DNA from: Pontibacter rufus
Lineage (GTDB): Bacteria > Bacteroidota > Bacteroidia > Cytophagales > Hymenobacteraceae
DNA: 64,000 bases
Assembly: GCF_015694705.1 (NCBI RefSeq)
Contig: NZ_JADQDR010000001.1
Location: 1 to 64,000, forward strand
Direction: 5' to 3'
A model generated the notes under the pieces. It was not told the origin of the DNA. It ran no database searches and saw only the letters and a program-made list of their open reading frames with translations. The position numbers and the translations under genes were made by a program. The stretch's first letter is position 1. The number at the start of each line of letters is the position of its first letter. Shown one piece after another: positions 1-8,951 of this stretch.

Positions 1-98
1 GGCTTCCATAAACTTATTGGTTTGGTCACCTCTAGTTTAGGCCGATTCCCGCTTTTTTCCAATTCAAAACATACTCTTAAAAATATTGGATGGGTTAG

Positions 99-388
99 GT
101 AAAACCCGGTGAAAGCGAAAACGACCTGCGGCGACACCTGCGCGGGCACCTATTTCCGGAACTGGCGGAATTAGCCGGTTTTGCGGGAGCCGCCGTTTAC
201 CAGCGGCCACGGGAGGAAACGGTGGAGTTTCTGATCGAGATGGGCTGGGCATCAATAAATGCCCCATTAAAGCGTTTGCCGGAGAGATACCCGACACGGC
301 AGTGGTGCCGCTGGAAGCGCAGCAACTAATGGTGCAGTACGACAAAGGAATGTGGCGCTATGAGATGGTGGAAAAGCTGCTGCCTTGA
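99..388 (+). pseudogene. degraded gene tail, function not recognised
   Basis: Two plus-strand frames read as one protein split by a frameshift. The first runs from about 99 to about 270 with the readable stretch ELAELAGFAGAAVYQRPREE. The second continues with IPDTAVVPLEAQQLMVQYDK and ends WRYEMVEKLLP with a TGA at 386-388. Both read as natural protein, but neither frame is open throughout and no start is visible. A hairpin follows directly. I do not recognise the family. It lies next to insertion-sequence debris, which fits a decayed locus. Confidence 0.4.
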
Positions 389-402
389 TACCCAAGACAA
401 GT

Positions 403-453
403 ATAAAAGCAGAAGTCGCTGAAATCAAAAATCTCAGCGGCCTTCGCTTTTAT
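403..453 (+). terminator. imperfect hairpin after degraded gene
   Basis: An ATAAAAGC arm (403-410) pairs with GCTTTTAT (446-453). An inner TCGCTGA/TCAGCGG pairing extends the stem with small bulges. It lies 15 nt after the TGA of the degraded gene, so it is probably that gene's old terminator. Confidence 0.4.
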
Positions 454-547
454 GCGCATTCAGGTTGTATGGCCCCTGTTATGTTCCAGGTGGACTTGCT
501 GCCATTAACTGGAGGGTTTGTGATGGCAGATTTAAGTAAGTTGCAAG

Positions 548-718
548 GCCACTGACTCCAGCCACACTTATGCAGTGGCGGAGAACTACCTCTCCAGGGA
601 CTTTGCAGTTGAGAGATGGCTAAGAAATGGATGTCGGACCTGACCTACATCAGAACCTGGAAAAGCTGGCTGTACCTGACGGTGGTGCTGGACTTGGTGG
701 ACAGGGAGGTGTTGTTAC
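548..718 (+). pseudogene. IS3-family transposase (OrfB) remnant
   Basis: The translation reads TDSSHTYAVAENYLSRDF in one frame (about 548-610) and KKWMSDLTYIRTWKSWLYLT followed by VVLDLVDRE in another (about 616-712). This is the stretch around the first catalytic Asp of IS3/IS150-type DDE transposases (consensus TDSxHxxPVAxNLLxRDF, then WxSDITYIxTxxGWLYLxxVxDL). It lacks the N-terminus, the second half of the catalytic domain and the IS ends, and it is frameshifted. It stops where IS982-type sequence begins, so one element or a deletion cut into the other. Confidence 0.7.
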
Positions 719-727
719 CTGGCTGCT

Positions 728-1003
728 ATGCTGGAAAAGCTCCTCAAGCAGGGGCTGCATCTGGTCATCAAGATTAGAAAGAACATGAAAAACATGCTCC
801 TAAGCCTCTCCGGCAAGCTAAACCTGAGAAAAAGAGGCACTGTTGAGGCCGTCAATAACATGCTGATGCGTGTCTGTGATGTTGACCACTCTCGCCACAG
901 AAACCCGCTTAATGCCTTAGTACACAACCTCGCCGGCCTGAGCGCCTATACCTTTCTCGACCTTCAAAACAAAAAATTTAACCCGGCTCGTATAGTAGCT
1001 TAA
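728..1003 (+). pseudogene. IS982-family transposase C-terminal fragment
   Basis: An open frame of 91 codons reads IKIRKNMKNMLLSLSGKL, then LRKRGTVEAVNNMLMRVCDV and DHSRHRNPLNALVHNLAGL. This matches the C-terminal third of IS982 transposases (KxxKNMKNxLMxLxDKxLLRKRxxIExxNxxLKNxxxIEHTRHRS). The catalytic N-terminal two thirds are missing, so it cannot be functional. It directly abuts the IS3 remnant. Confidence 0.75.
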
Positions 1004-1059
1004 TTCCCGGGTTCACGTTAATTAATATTTATCACAGTAACTGCACCATTAAAAGTAAT

Positions 1060-2046
1060 ATGAACTACAGAAAACTAGGAAAAACCGGATTCAACATATC
1101 AGAGGTTTCATTAGGCACCTGGCAGGTAGGAGGCCGCTGGGGAGAACCGTTTAACGAGGTAAACGCAGCGCGTATCATCAACAAAGCCATAGATCAGGGC
1201 GTAAATTTTATTGATACGGCTGATGTATACAGTAATGGGGAAAGTGAGGCAGTTGTAGCGAAAGTGGTGAAGAGCCGAAGTGAAGAAATTTATATTGCTA
1301 CCAAGTGCGGCAGGCAAATTCAGCCGCATACGAATGAAGGTTATACACCAGAAAAGCTGATTAGCTATGTGGAAGCCAGCCTCAAAAATATGAAACTGGA
1401 AACGCTGGACCTGCTCCAACTGCATTGTCCACCGACGGAAGTATACAGAAGGCCTGAAATTTTTGAGACCTTTGACAAGCTAAAGGAGCAGGGGAAAATA
1501 CGTAACCTAGGTGTAAGTGTGGAGATGGTAGACGAAGCGCTGATGGCCATGCTGTATCCGAATGTGACGACGGTGCAGGTTATTTTCAACTTGTTCCGCT
1601 TAAAACCAAGTGAGAAGTTCTTTGCTGCTGCGAAAGAAAACGACTGCGGCATTATTGTACGGGTGCCACTAGCCAGTGGCTTGCTCACAGGCAAAATGAG
1701 CAAAGGCACCCAGTTTGGCGTAGACGATCACCGTCACTTTAACCGCAACGGCGAAGCCTTTGATAAAGGAGAGACTTTCTCGGGTGTGAATTTTGATTTA
1801 GGGCTGGAGGCGGTAGAGGAACTCAAGCAGCTGTTTGCTGGGCAAGAGCCTTTGGCGGCATGGGCGCTACGGTGGGTGCTGATGTTCCCGGAAGTAAGTA
1901 CCGTTATTCCAGGCGCCTCTAAGCCTGAACAGGTCGACTCGAACATTAAAGCTTCGGGGCTGCCTGCACTTTCAGAGGAGCAGATGCAGGGTGTGCGGCA
2001 AGTGTATGACAGGTATATCAAACCTTCGGTGCACCAGCTTTGGTAG
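1060..2046 (+). CDS. aldo/keto reductase
   Basis: A 328-residue cytosolic NADPH-dependent oxidoreductase of the aldo/keto reductase superfamily (TIM barrel). It starts MNYRKLGKTGFNISEVSLGT, typical of the general-stress and YajO-like branch. The catalytic tetrad is visible: Asp and Tyr in FIDTADVYSNG, Lys in IATKCG, and His in LQLHCP. The C-terminal STVIPGASKPEQV segment is the usual cofactor phosphate-binding region. The length is normal. Its substrate cannot be told from sequence. It is monocistronic: IS debris lies upstream and a strong terminator follows 25 nt after the stop. Confidence 0.9.
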   Translation: MNYRKLGKTGFNISEVSLGTWQVGGRWGEPFNEVNAARIINKAIDQGVNFIDTADVYSNGESEAVVAKVVKSRSEEIYIATKCGRQIQPHTNEGYTPEKLISYVEASLKNMKLETLDLLQLHCPPTEVYRRPEIFETFDKLKEQGKIRNLGVSVEMVDEALMAMLYPNVTTVQVIFNLFRLKPSEKFFAAAKENDCGIIVRVPLASGLLTGKMSKGTQFGVDDHRHFNRNGEAFDKGETFSGVNFDLGLEAVEELKQLFAGQEPLAAWALRWVLMFPEVSTVIPGASKPEQVDSNIKASGLPALSEEQMQGVRQVYDRYIKPSVHQLW

Positions 2047-2070
2047 AGACATTAAGTTTATAAATTATCA

Positions 2071-2113
2071 AAGCCGAACAACTGTGCTATCATCACAGTT
2101 GTTCGGCTTTTTC
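2071..2113 (+). terminator. rho-independent terminator of the aldo/keto reductase gene
   Basis: Perfect 16-bp arms 2071-2086 and 2094-2109 (AAGCCGAACAACTGTG and its complement) flank a 7-nt loop and end in a T-rich tract. Confidence 0.9.
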
Positions 2114-2123
2114 CTATTTCTCC

Positions 2124-2291
2124 CTTTGAAGGTAGGGCTGATTCATTCTTCGTTCTTTGTCATCCTGTAAGGATCTTGTTAAGAAGGAGCATCTGCTTAA
2201 CCTCCTTTCAACCAAGTTCCTTAACAGAATGACATGAAATTTTAGTGTTTGATTTTTAAAATGAAACGGCCCTACCTTTGAAGGTAGGGCT
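2124..2291. repeat. REP-like intergenic element with flanking 16-bp direct repeats
   Basis: The 16-mer CTTTGAAGGTAGGGCT occurs at 2124-2139 and again at 2276-2291. The right copy also forms a GCCCTACCTT/AAGGTAGGGC hairpin (2269-2290). Between them, a block at 2159-2196 (GTCATCCTG..AGGATCTTGT) recurs inverted at 16285-16322 with about 31 of 38 matches. A TGTCAT and TGTTAAG at 2158-2181 are mirrored by CTTAACA and ATGACA at about 2219-2234, so the segment could fold into a long imperfect stem. No protein is encoded. It resembles a REP or miniature palindromic unit. Confidence 0.55.
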
Positions 2292-2450
2292 AGGTGTGAT
2301 GAACTTTTTATGGCGGCGTGCTCGGCATGTTCTATAGTGGGTGAAGGTAGGAAGTACAGCAGACCTTTAATGCTGCAAATAATCTCTTCTAATTTTGTAA
2401 CGAACTAGGCTCATCCTACTCTAATAGGTGTAAACCAAAAACAAAAGAAG

Positions 2451-2999
2451 ATGAAAACACGCCAATCATTAACTTCATGGGCTGTAGGGACAATAGCATG
2501 TCTTGCCCTCTTCGCGGCCCCTGCCGCCGCACAGGACAGCCCCAAGCTATCGGACGCCGAAGTGGCTTCGGTGGCCGTGATTGCCAACCAGATCGACATT
2601 GACCAGGCCGAGCTGGCTAAGCAGAAATCAAGAAACGAGGACGTGCTGCAGTTTGCCCAGACCATGGCCAGTGACCACCAGGCGGTGATTGACCAGGCGG
2701 CGGCCCTTGTCGGGAAGCTGGGTGTGACACCACAGGAGAACGCCATGGGAAAGCAGCTGCAGGCTGCCGCTGAGAAGACAAGGGAAATGCTGCGTGCCAA
2801 GTCCGGCGAGGCCTTTGACAGAGCCTATGTTAACAACGAGGTTGCCTACCACAAGGCTGTCATTTCGGCAGTGGAGGATCTGCTGATACCTGAGACGGAG
2901 AACCCCGAGTTAAAGGCGCTGCTGCAAACCGTGGTGCCCGCACTCAAGGAGCACCTGGAGCATGCCCAGATGCTACAAAAGCAGTTATCAGGCAAATGA
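2451..2999 (+). CDS. DUF4142 domain protein, exported
   Basis: A 182-residue protein with a signal peptide (residues 1-27, ending AAPAAAQ) and a helical ferritin-like DUF4142 domain. LSDAEVASVAVIANQIDIDQ at the mature N-terminus and the later FAQTMASDHQAVIDQA are typical of the family. It is predicted periplasmic. The biochemical role of the family is not established. The stop overlaps the start of the cupredoxin gene (ATGA), so the two are translationally coupled and probably act together. Confidence 0.88.
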   Translation: MKTRQSLTSWAVGTIACLALFAAPAAAQDSPKLSDAEVASVAVIANQIDIDQAELAKQKSRNEDVLQFAQTMASDHQAVIDQAAALVGKLGVTPQENAMGKQLQAAAEKTREMLRAKSGEAFDRAYVNNEVAYHKAVISAVEDLLIPETENPELKALLQTVVPALKEHLEHAQMLQKQLSGK

Positions 3000-3340
3000 A
3001 GGCGCCAGCGGTACCCATGAAAAACACCCTGCTCCTCCTATGCTGTCTCACCCTTTTGAATGGCCTCCTGCCTTCCTTCGGGAGTAGCTCCCTTGGGAGC
3101 CACAGGGTTGAAATCGTCCAAATGAGATTCCAGCCTGCTGAGCTGTCGGTGAAGAAGGGAGACACGGTGGTCTTCGTAAACAAGGATGTTGTGACGCACA
3201 ACGTGACGGAGGAGTCAGGCAAGTCCTGGAAGTCACCCGCCCTGGCTAGCGGAGAGTCCTGGATAGTGGTTGTGAGCCGGACCTCAGATTACTACTGCAG
3301 CTTTCACCCCATGATGAAAGGAAAAATCCTTATAGAGTAA
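2996..3340 (+). CDS. cupredoxin (plastocyanin-like blue copper protein)
   Basis: A 114-residue exported protein with a hydrophobic leader in the first 30 residues and a single cupredoxin fold. The type-1 copper ligands are all present: His68 in VTHNVTE, Cys101 and His104 in YYCSFHPMM, and Met106 or Met107. It is predicted to be a small periplasmic electron carrier. The start overlaps the DUF4142 stop by four bases. An alternative start at Met8 (3017) would give a more typical signal peptide. Its redox partner is not visible here. Confidence 0.88.
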   Translation: MKAPAVPMKNTLLLLCCLTLLNGLLPSFGSSSLGSHRVEIVQMRFQPAELSVKKGDTVVFVNKDVVTHNVTEESGKSWKSPALASGESWIVVVSRTSDYYCSFHPMMKGKILIE

Positions 3341-3680
3341 GCTTACGCTCAGTACAGCAAGCAGTCCAGCCGCTCATTTACCGTTTTGATTGCAGTTGTA
3401 TCCATGGCTGACCCTACTCAGAAAGGTTCGAATAGTTTCTGATTAATTAGAGGCCTCATATGCAAATTCTCAAGCTTTTTGTGATGCGGGCCTGCTTGCT
3501 GCTCTTTTGAATCAGGCTGATGATGTGCAGTGTTTCATCACTTTTCGTTGTGCCCCGCTTCCGCCAGAAGGGAAGCCAAGCTTTGAATTATGGATAGCTT
3601 TGGTACGTGGATTTTAAAGGAGGTAACTCTTGGCCCCTTATCTTGATGTAATCAACTTAGAAGAGTTTATTGAGTAGAAA
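3341..3680. other. intergenic gap, no gene seen
   Basis: 340 bases between convergent genes. Neither strand gives a convincing coding frame, and I could not recognise an insertion sequence. It may be decayed sequence. Confidence 0.4.
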
Positions 3681-3720
3681 AACAGATAAAGCCAACTACT
3701 ATCAGGTGGCTTTATCTGTT
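3681..3720 (-). terminator. bidirectional terminator hairpin
   Basis: Perfect 14-bp arms, AACAGATAAAGCCA at 3681-3694 and TGGCTTTATCTGTT at 3707-3720, flank a 12-nt loop. A/T runs lie on both sides. It sits 37 nt beyond the stop of the minus-strand GH43 gene. Confidence 0.85.
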
Positions 3721-3757
3721 TTATACTTTGTATACGGTGCTGTACTGCCTCAGTCCT

Positions 3758-4915
3758 TTAATTTTTCTGTACACCTGAGGGAAGCGGTTGAGGTGTAGTT
3801 GTAGGGCCAAAGACTTTTATCTTTCCGTCCTTCACCTGCATCCTGTCAATAAAAACGACCCGCTCGTCTCCGGTCTTGGTTGTTCTGCCGTGGTAGACAA
3901 TGAACATCTCTTTGCCATCAGGGGAGTAGGTGATGCTGTTGTGCCCTGTACCCGTTACGGAACCGCCTTCATCGGTGTTCCGCTGCAGCACGGGGTTGTT
4001 AGCCGCCTTTGTATAGGGACCTAAAGGCGAAGTAGCGGTGGCGTATCCCACGGCATAATGCTGTCCGCCAAAATAGTTAGCCGAATACATGATGTAATAA
4101 ATACCATCTTTCTTGAACGTGACTGAACCCTCCGTCCAGCGGCGGTTTACTTCGTGAGATGTCACCGAGCGGCTTTCCCATTCAGCCTGTTTGTCGCTGA
4201 GGCTGATGGGCGGGCGCAGCAACAGCACCGGTTCGCCTATAACGCCGGAAAAGTCCGGCTTCAGTTCTACGCCATATACCCAGCTTTCCTCTACTTCTTT
4301 AAACCAGTTTTTCTTGCGTGCCCAATCGGCAATTTCGCTCTCCACGGGGTGCTTGTATGCCGCGCGGGAGTAGTACAGGTAAGCTTTGCCGTCGGTGTCT
4401 AAGAACACATTGGCGTCAAGGACAGGATAGCCCGGGTCGAATACCGGCTTGTTGGCCAGATCAACGAAAGGTCCTGTGGGTTTATCCGCCACCGCCACTC
4501 CTATGCGGAAATTTTCTTCTTCGTGGCTTGGGTTTATCTTCCATTGCGCACTGTAAAACATGTAGAACTTTCCATTCACCTCATATACTTCGGGCGCCCA
4601 ATACGCACCACCCCAACTGGCAGCAGGGGCACTCCAGCCGTTGCTGTTATCGTGGAAGTATACCTGACCTTCCGGCTGCCAATGTACCAAATCTGTAGAT
4701 GAGTAAGCGGCAAAGCCTTTCTCAGCTCCGCCGCCCGTGCCATACATATAATATGTACCCCCGGTGTACAGCACGTAGGGATCTCCCAGTTGCACGTTAA
4801 GCGGGTTTGAAAAGGTCATCCTGGTTGTAGCAGCCTGTTGGGTTGTCTGGGCTGAAGCAGGAGGCAGAGCCAGCCCTGCGGAACAGAGTAAAAACAAAAG
4901 CAGGGTCTTCTCCAT
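3758..4915 (-). CDS. glycoside hydrolase family 43 (arabinan/xylan-active)
   Basis: A 385-residue secreted glycosidase with a signal peptide (MEKTLLLFLLCSAGLALPPA). The five-bladed propeller of GH43 is supported by the catalytic general base Asp in LGDPYVLY, the pKa-modulating Asp in VLDANVFLD and the general acid Glu in RRWTEGSV. A C-terminal beta-rich tail follows. Family members release arabinose or xylose from plant polysaccharides. The frame stays open 51 codons further upstream (to 5068), but the start at 4915 puts the signal peptide at the N-terminus. The GH115 at 9.3 kb would act on related xylan substrates. Confidence 0.88.
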   Translation of the reverse strand: MEKTLLLFLLCSAGLALPPASAQTTQQAATTRMTFSNPLNVQLGDPYVLYTGGTYYMYGTGGGAEKGFAAYSSTDLVHWQPEGQVYFHDNSNGWSAPAASWGGAYWAPEVYEVNGKFYMFYSAQWKINPSHEEENFRIGVAVADKPTGPFVDLANKPVFDPGYPVLDANVFLDTDGKAYLYYSRAAYKHPVESEIADWARKKNWFKEVEESWVYGVELKPDFSGVIGEPVLLLRPPISLSDKQAEWESRSVTSHEVNRRWTEGSVTFKKDGIYYIMYSANYFGGQHYAVGYATATSPLGPYTKAANNPVLQRNTDEGGSVTGTGHNSITYSPDGKEMFIVYHGRTTKTGDERVVFIDRMQVKDGKIKVFGPTTTPQPLPSGVQKN

Positions 4916-5160
4916 AGGAGCGATGGCATTCCTTCGTAATACAGACAAGCTACTTTTTCCATAACAGGAATCCTTGGGACAAAGAATTTTTAACATAAAG
5001 TACTTATAATAAGGAGCGACATAGACGGCTAAAACCCATGAGGAGGGAAAGAGCTGTCTTGAAAGCAAATTACAAAAATTCCACGCAATGCACTGACTTA
5101 CCGGCTCAATTCACGTTGCTAAAGCGCTCATTCACAATGAAAGTTGAATTTTCCAATGCA

Positions 5161-5376
5161 TCAATGGGCAGGGCTATTGAGTTTATGCTCATCATTTAGC
5201 CACTTATGGGTTTCCGAAGGCCTCTTATCTGGTTTCTCAGCTAATGACTTCTGCGTATATCCCTTCTCTTTTAAAACAGAATTGATTCGCATAACTATAT
5301 CAGTATAAAGCCTGGTGAAGATCTTAACATCTTTAGGCGTTCTGGCTAAAATTCTCTCTGCCACTTTACTTCTCAT
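5161..5376 (-). pseudogene. truncated helix-turn-helix (XRE/antitoxin-like) gene
   Basis: 71 codons ending abruptly. The readable part, VLKEKGYTQKSLAEKPDKRP followed by SETHKWLNDEHKL, is the recognition-helix region of XRE-type HTH proteins like the antitoxin of RelE/HigB modules (usual form KGYTQKSLAEKLDKRPSEIHKWLNGEHNFT). The usual C-terminal third (TLRSIAKLEAxLG) is absent, and Leu to Pro and Ile to Thr changes fall in the HTH. No toxin partner is adjacent, so this looks like a decayed antitoxin. Confidence 0.55.
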
Positions 5377-5627
5377 AATAATTTCAGTTATAAAACTATA
5401 TCATCACTACCTAAGTATGTCAGAAGCTTAACCTGAGGGAGTTGCACTTATTATGATTGGTGAGAAATACCGGTTTATGATTATTATCATCAACTACAAG
5501 TATGTACACTTCTTTTGAATAGCTATGAATTATTAATATGGCTAAAAAATAGCTATTTATGATATTACGGCTTATTTTGCTTCTGGAGTACTGTGTTTGG
5601 TTCTTGAACTAAACCAATAATGTACTT

Positions 5628-8111
5628 ATGGCTTATTTGTTAAAAATTAGGATGAAAAGAAGCAGGAGTGTATTCCTTCTGGACACGGTAATGAAATACT
5701 CGCTAGACATGATCTGCACAATCGATGCGGACGGATGCTTTAGGGAGGTGAGTGAGGCCAGCAGGCACATATTAGGCTACGATAGCGGAGAGTTAGAGGG
5801 TAAGCAGTACCTGAGCTTTGTCCATCCTGAAGATCGTGCCATGACAGCAGGCATAGCTCTCGGCCTGGCTGGTGGTGAGCCCGCCGTTAGCTTCACCAAC
5901 CGCTATATCCATAAGTCGGGAGCGGAGGTTTGGCTGACATGGTCTGCCGTTTGGTCCTGTGAAGAGGGCCTGCTCTTCTGCATAGCTCGGGTTTCAACTG
6001 AGGCCAATTTCGCCAAGCAGGAGCTGCACGTGCGGGCGGAGCTGTATAATGCGCTTTTAAAGCACGAAGAAGACATGCTGGCCCTTCTTGACAGCCGCTT
6101 AAACTATAAATACGTAGGGGGAACCACTCTGAAAGAGCTGGGATATGCCCCGGAGCAGCTGTTGGGTTCTAACGCCAAAGACTTCATACACCCGGAGGAT
6201 GTTCCCAAGGTGCAGGCCTCCCTAATTGAGGTGCTTGAATCTGAAGGCTCTGTTTCGGTGCCGCACTTCCGATTCAGAAATGCCAAGGGAGAGTGGAGGT
6301 GGGTTGAAACGGTTGTCAGCAACCGGCTTGCCGACGCATCCATCGGGGCGCTTGTAGCCAACTCGCGCGACATTACGGAGCAGAAGGCAGCCGCCCAGAA
6401 GCTACAGGAAAGCGAGCTGCGCTTCAGGGCGCTGTTCGACAATAACCCGGACACAGTGCTGGTAGAGAACAGAGAAGGGATCGTGTTAGATGTGAACCGT
6501 GCAGGTGAAGCATTGTTGCAGCTTAAAAGGCATCAGGTAATAGGCCGCCCCCTTGCGTGCTTTCTCCCCCCTAGTGCCGCGAGTGTCTGTTTAGAGCATT
6601 TAAGGACCGCCTGCTGTGGAGAGATCGTGAAGTTCGTGTTAGAGATTGAAGAAGGCCCGGAAAGCAAAGTATTGGAGGTCACCAAAATACCTGTCAGCGT
6701 TGACGGGGAGGTTGTTGCCGTTCACTCCGTTATAAAGGACATAACGGCAGTTAACCGGTATCATAGCACCGTCAGGCAGCATGCGGATAAGCTGAACACT
6801 ATCTTTGATAGCATCACGGATGGCTTCTTCATACTCGACAGGGACTGGAACTTTGCCTACATCAACAGGGAGGCGGAGCGGCTGCTGTCCCTGGACCGGA
6901 AGCACCACATGGGAAAAAACGCGTGGCGCGAATTTCCGGCTGAAGTCAGCGGTGAGTTCTTCCGGCAGTATCACCATGCAGTTGAGACAGGGAAGGCCGT
7001 GCATTTTGAGGCTTACTACGGCGGCACCAACAGGTGGGTGGAAGTAAAGGCTTTTCCTTCGGAGGAGGGGCTGTCCATTTACTTCGACGATATCACAGAG
7101 AAGATGAGCTCAAGACAGGAGCTTGAGAAACTCTCGTTGGTAGCCAGCAAGACCACAAATGGTGTCATCATCACCGACAGGATGCGCAGGATTGAGTGGG
7201 TAAACGAGGGGTTTACCAAGCTTACGGGATACTGTTTAGAAGAGGCTGTGGGGAAGAGACCGTCTGAATTGCTGCACAACCACACCACAGACACTAGGGC
7301 TTTCGAATCTGTAAGCGATAAGATGATGAGCGGTGAACCAGTGTCTTTTGAAATCCTGAACAGCAGAAAAAACGGGGAAGAGATATGGCTCTCTGTGCAG
7401 GTAAATCCTATCTACGACGAGAATGGAGTCCTGTCAAAGTACATTACCATACAGACTGACATTACGCAAAGGGTAAAGTCACAGCAGGAGCTTGAGAAGC
7501 TCTCGCTGGTGGCAAGCAGCACGGACAATGGCGTCATCATCACAGACGCCGATGGGCTGACAGAGTGGGTGAACGAAGGTTTCACCAGGCTCACGGGCTA
7601 CACCCTCTCTGAAACGTTGGGGAGAAAGCCCGGAGACCTGCTGCAGGGCCCGGAGACCAATGAAGCAGCTGTCAGGGTGATGCGTGAAAGCCTGAAACAG
7701 GGCATTCACTTCAGTGCAGTGCTTGCCAATTACAAGAAGTCGGGTGAGAAGTTCTGGGTCTCGATGGACATTACGCCTATCTATGGTAGCGCCGGCGTAA
7801 TCACACAGTTCATCGCTATTCAGAAAGACATTACATTTAAGATGGAGGCAGAAACTAATCTGTTAAAAATGGCGCAGGATCTTTATGCTCACAACAAGGA
7901 TCTGGAGCAGTTCACCTACATCGTGTCCCACAACTTAAGGGCGCCAGTCGCCAATGCCCTCGGGTTTGCCAACCTGCTGACCAGAATCGACAAAGGAACG
8001 AAGGTGTTTGATACATCCTTGGCTAACCTGAAAGAGAGCGTGTTCAGGCTAGATACGGTCATGAAGGACATGACACGATCCTTAGCATACGCGACAGCAG
8101 GAGGACTCTAG
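5628..8111 (+). CDS. multi-PAS sensor histidine kinase, N-terminal part (frameshifted)
   Basis: 827 codons with about six PAS/PAC domains (roughly 20-140, 143-258, 262-378, 385-495, 497-620 and 622-745). PAS5 and PAS6 are near-duplicates sharing LEKLSLVAS and the TGY/TNGVIITD pattern. A HisKA domain follows, with phospho-acceptor His768 in YIVSHNLRAP. No membrane segment is seen, so it is a soluble sensor. The HisKA coiled coil loses frame near 8073: the reading jumps to another frame continuing ILSIRDSRRTLEQEQVDVKL into the ATPase domain at 8123-8569. One extra A restoring ATG-AAC-ACG would rejoin them. As given, it lacks the catalytic domain. Upstream homologous PAS blocks suggest internal duplication. 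Confidence 0.85.
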   Translation: MAYLLKIRMKRSRSVFLLDTVMKYSLDMICTIDADGCFREVSEASRHILGYDSGELEGKQYLSFVHPEDRAMTAGIALGLAGGEPAVSFTNRYIHKSGAEVWLTWSAVWSCEEGLLFCIARVSTEANFAKQELHVRAELYNALLKHEEDMLALLDSRLNYKYVGGTTLKELGYAPEQLLGSNAKDFIHPEDVPKVQASLIEVLESEGSVSVPHFRFRNAKGEWRWVETVVSNRLADASIGALVANSRDITEQKAAAQKLQESELRFRALFDNNPDTVLVENREGIVLDVNRAGEALLQLKRHQVIGRPLACFLPPSAASVCLEHLRTACCGEIVKFVLEIEEGPESKVLEVTKIPVSVDGEVVAVHSVIKDITAVNRYHSTVRQHADKLNTIFDSITDGFFILDRDWNFAYINREAERLLSLDRKHHMGKNAWREFPAEVSGEFFRQYHHAVETGKAVHFEAYYGGTNRWVEVKAFPSEEGLSIYFDDITEKMSSRQELEKLSLVASKTTNGVIITDRMRRIEWVNEGFTKLTGYCLEEAVGKRPSELLHNHTTDTRAFESVSDKMMSGEPVSFEILNSRKNGEEIWLSVQVNPIYDENGVLSKYITIQTDITQRVKSQQELEKLSLVASSTDNGVIITDADGLTEWVNEGFTRLTGYTLSETLGRKPGDLLQGPETNEAAVRVMRESLKQGIHFSAVLANYKKSGEKFWVSMDITPIYGSAGVITQFIAIQKDITFKMEAETNLLKMAQDLYAHNKDLEQFTYIVSHNLRAPVANALGFANLLTRIDKGTKVFDTSLANLKESVFRLDTVMKDMTRSLAYATAGGL

Positions 8112-8122
8112 AGCAGGAGCAG

Positions 8123-8569
8123 GTGGATGTAAAGCTAACAGTGCAGCAAGCGTTATCATCTTTGCAGGAACCGCTCCTCAAATGTGGCGGCATGGTCATG
8201 GATGATATTGAGGAGGAACTTCACGTCAGGGCGAACAAGGCGTACCTATACAGCATATTCTATAATTTGCTATCAAACGCCATCAACTACAGATCAAGGG
8301 ATCGTTCCCTTGTGGTGCACATCAAGTGCTTCGGCAACACGGAGAAGGGCACGCTTATCTCCTTCTCCGACAATGGGTCTGGTTTTGATATGGATAAGGC
8401 GGGCGACGATGTTTTCAAATTGTACAAGCGGTTCCATACCGATAAAAGAGGAAGAGGCATTGGCCTGTACTTAGTGAAGACACATTTAGAAGCGATGGGC
8501 GGGCATGTGGAGGTTAGCAGCCAGCTTGGAGTAGGTACGAAATTCTTGATTTATTTACCTAAAAACTGA
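8123..8569 (+). CDS. histidine kinase HATPase domain, C-terminal part of the frameshifted kinase
   Basis: 148 codons from a GTG that is probably not a true start; the frame is open back past 8075. It contains a HATPase_c domain: N box LYSIFYNLLSNAINYR, G1 ISFSDNGSGFDMD, F box VFKLYKRFHTD and G2 GRGIGLYLVKTHLEAMGG. With the preceding 5628-8111 frame it would make one kinase of about 980 residues. It ends one base before the response regulator gene, so all three were one transcription unit. Confidence 0.85.
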   Translation: MDVKLTVQQALSSLQEPLLKCGGMVMDDIEEELHVRANKAYLYSIFYNLLSNAINYRSRDRSLVVHIKCFGNTEKGTLISFSDNGSGFDMDKAGDDVFKLYKRFHTDKRGRGIGLYLVKTHLEAMGGHVEVSSQLGVGTKFLIYLPKN

Positions 8570-8570
8570 T

Positions 8571-8951
8571 ATGGAAGTTTTCATCATCGACGATGACGAG
8601 CTAAGCCTTTTTCTAACCGAGAATATGCTGTTGCTGGAGGATGAGACGCTTGGCATCAAGGGCTTTCTTTCGGGCGCAGAGGCTTTGGAGGCTTTAAGCT
8701 CAGACGGTATACCGGATCTTATTTTCCTGGACCTGAACATGCCTGTCATGGATGGGTGGGGCTTTCTGGATGCGCTGACACCACTTGCACCGGGGCTTCG
8801 CAAAAGCTGTAACATCTACATTCTGACGTCTTCTCTTGCTCCATCAGATGCTGCCAGGATCACAAAGTACCCTTTTGTGGCAGGTCTTATTCATAAGCCG
8901 ATAGAAAGTGATGAATTGAGGACTATTTTCTCTCAACACAGAAAAAAGTAA
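8571..8951 (+). CDS. single-domain response regulator
   Basis: 126 residues consisting of a lone receiver domain with no output domain. The acidic pocket is IDDDE (residues 6-10), the phospho-acceptor is Asp54 in IFLDLNMP, the switch Ser/Thr is in YILTSS, and the conserved Lys is Lys109 in IHKPI. It starts one base after the stop of the kinase ATPase frame, so it is the cognate partner. Output would go through protein-protein contact. Confidence 0.92.
   Translation: MEVFIIDDDELSLFLTENMLLLEDETLGIKGFLSGAEALEALSSDGIPDLIFLDLNMPVMDGWGFLDALTPLAPGLRKSCNIYILTSSLAPSDAARITKYPFVAGLIHKPIESDELRTIFSQHRKK

Noticed and set aside
5628..8111. Possible programmed frameshift in the PAS kinase
   Set aside because: No slippery heptamer or stimulatory hairpin is visible at about 8070; a missing base is the simpler reading.
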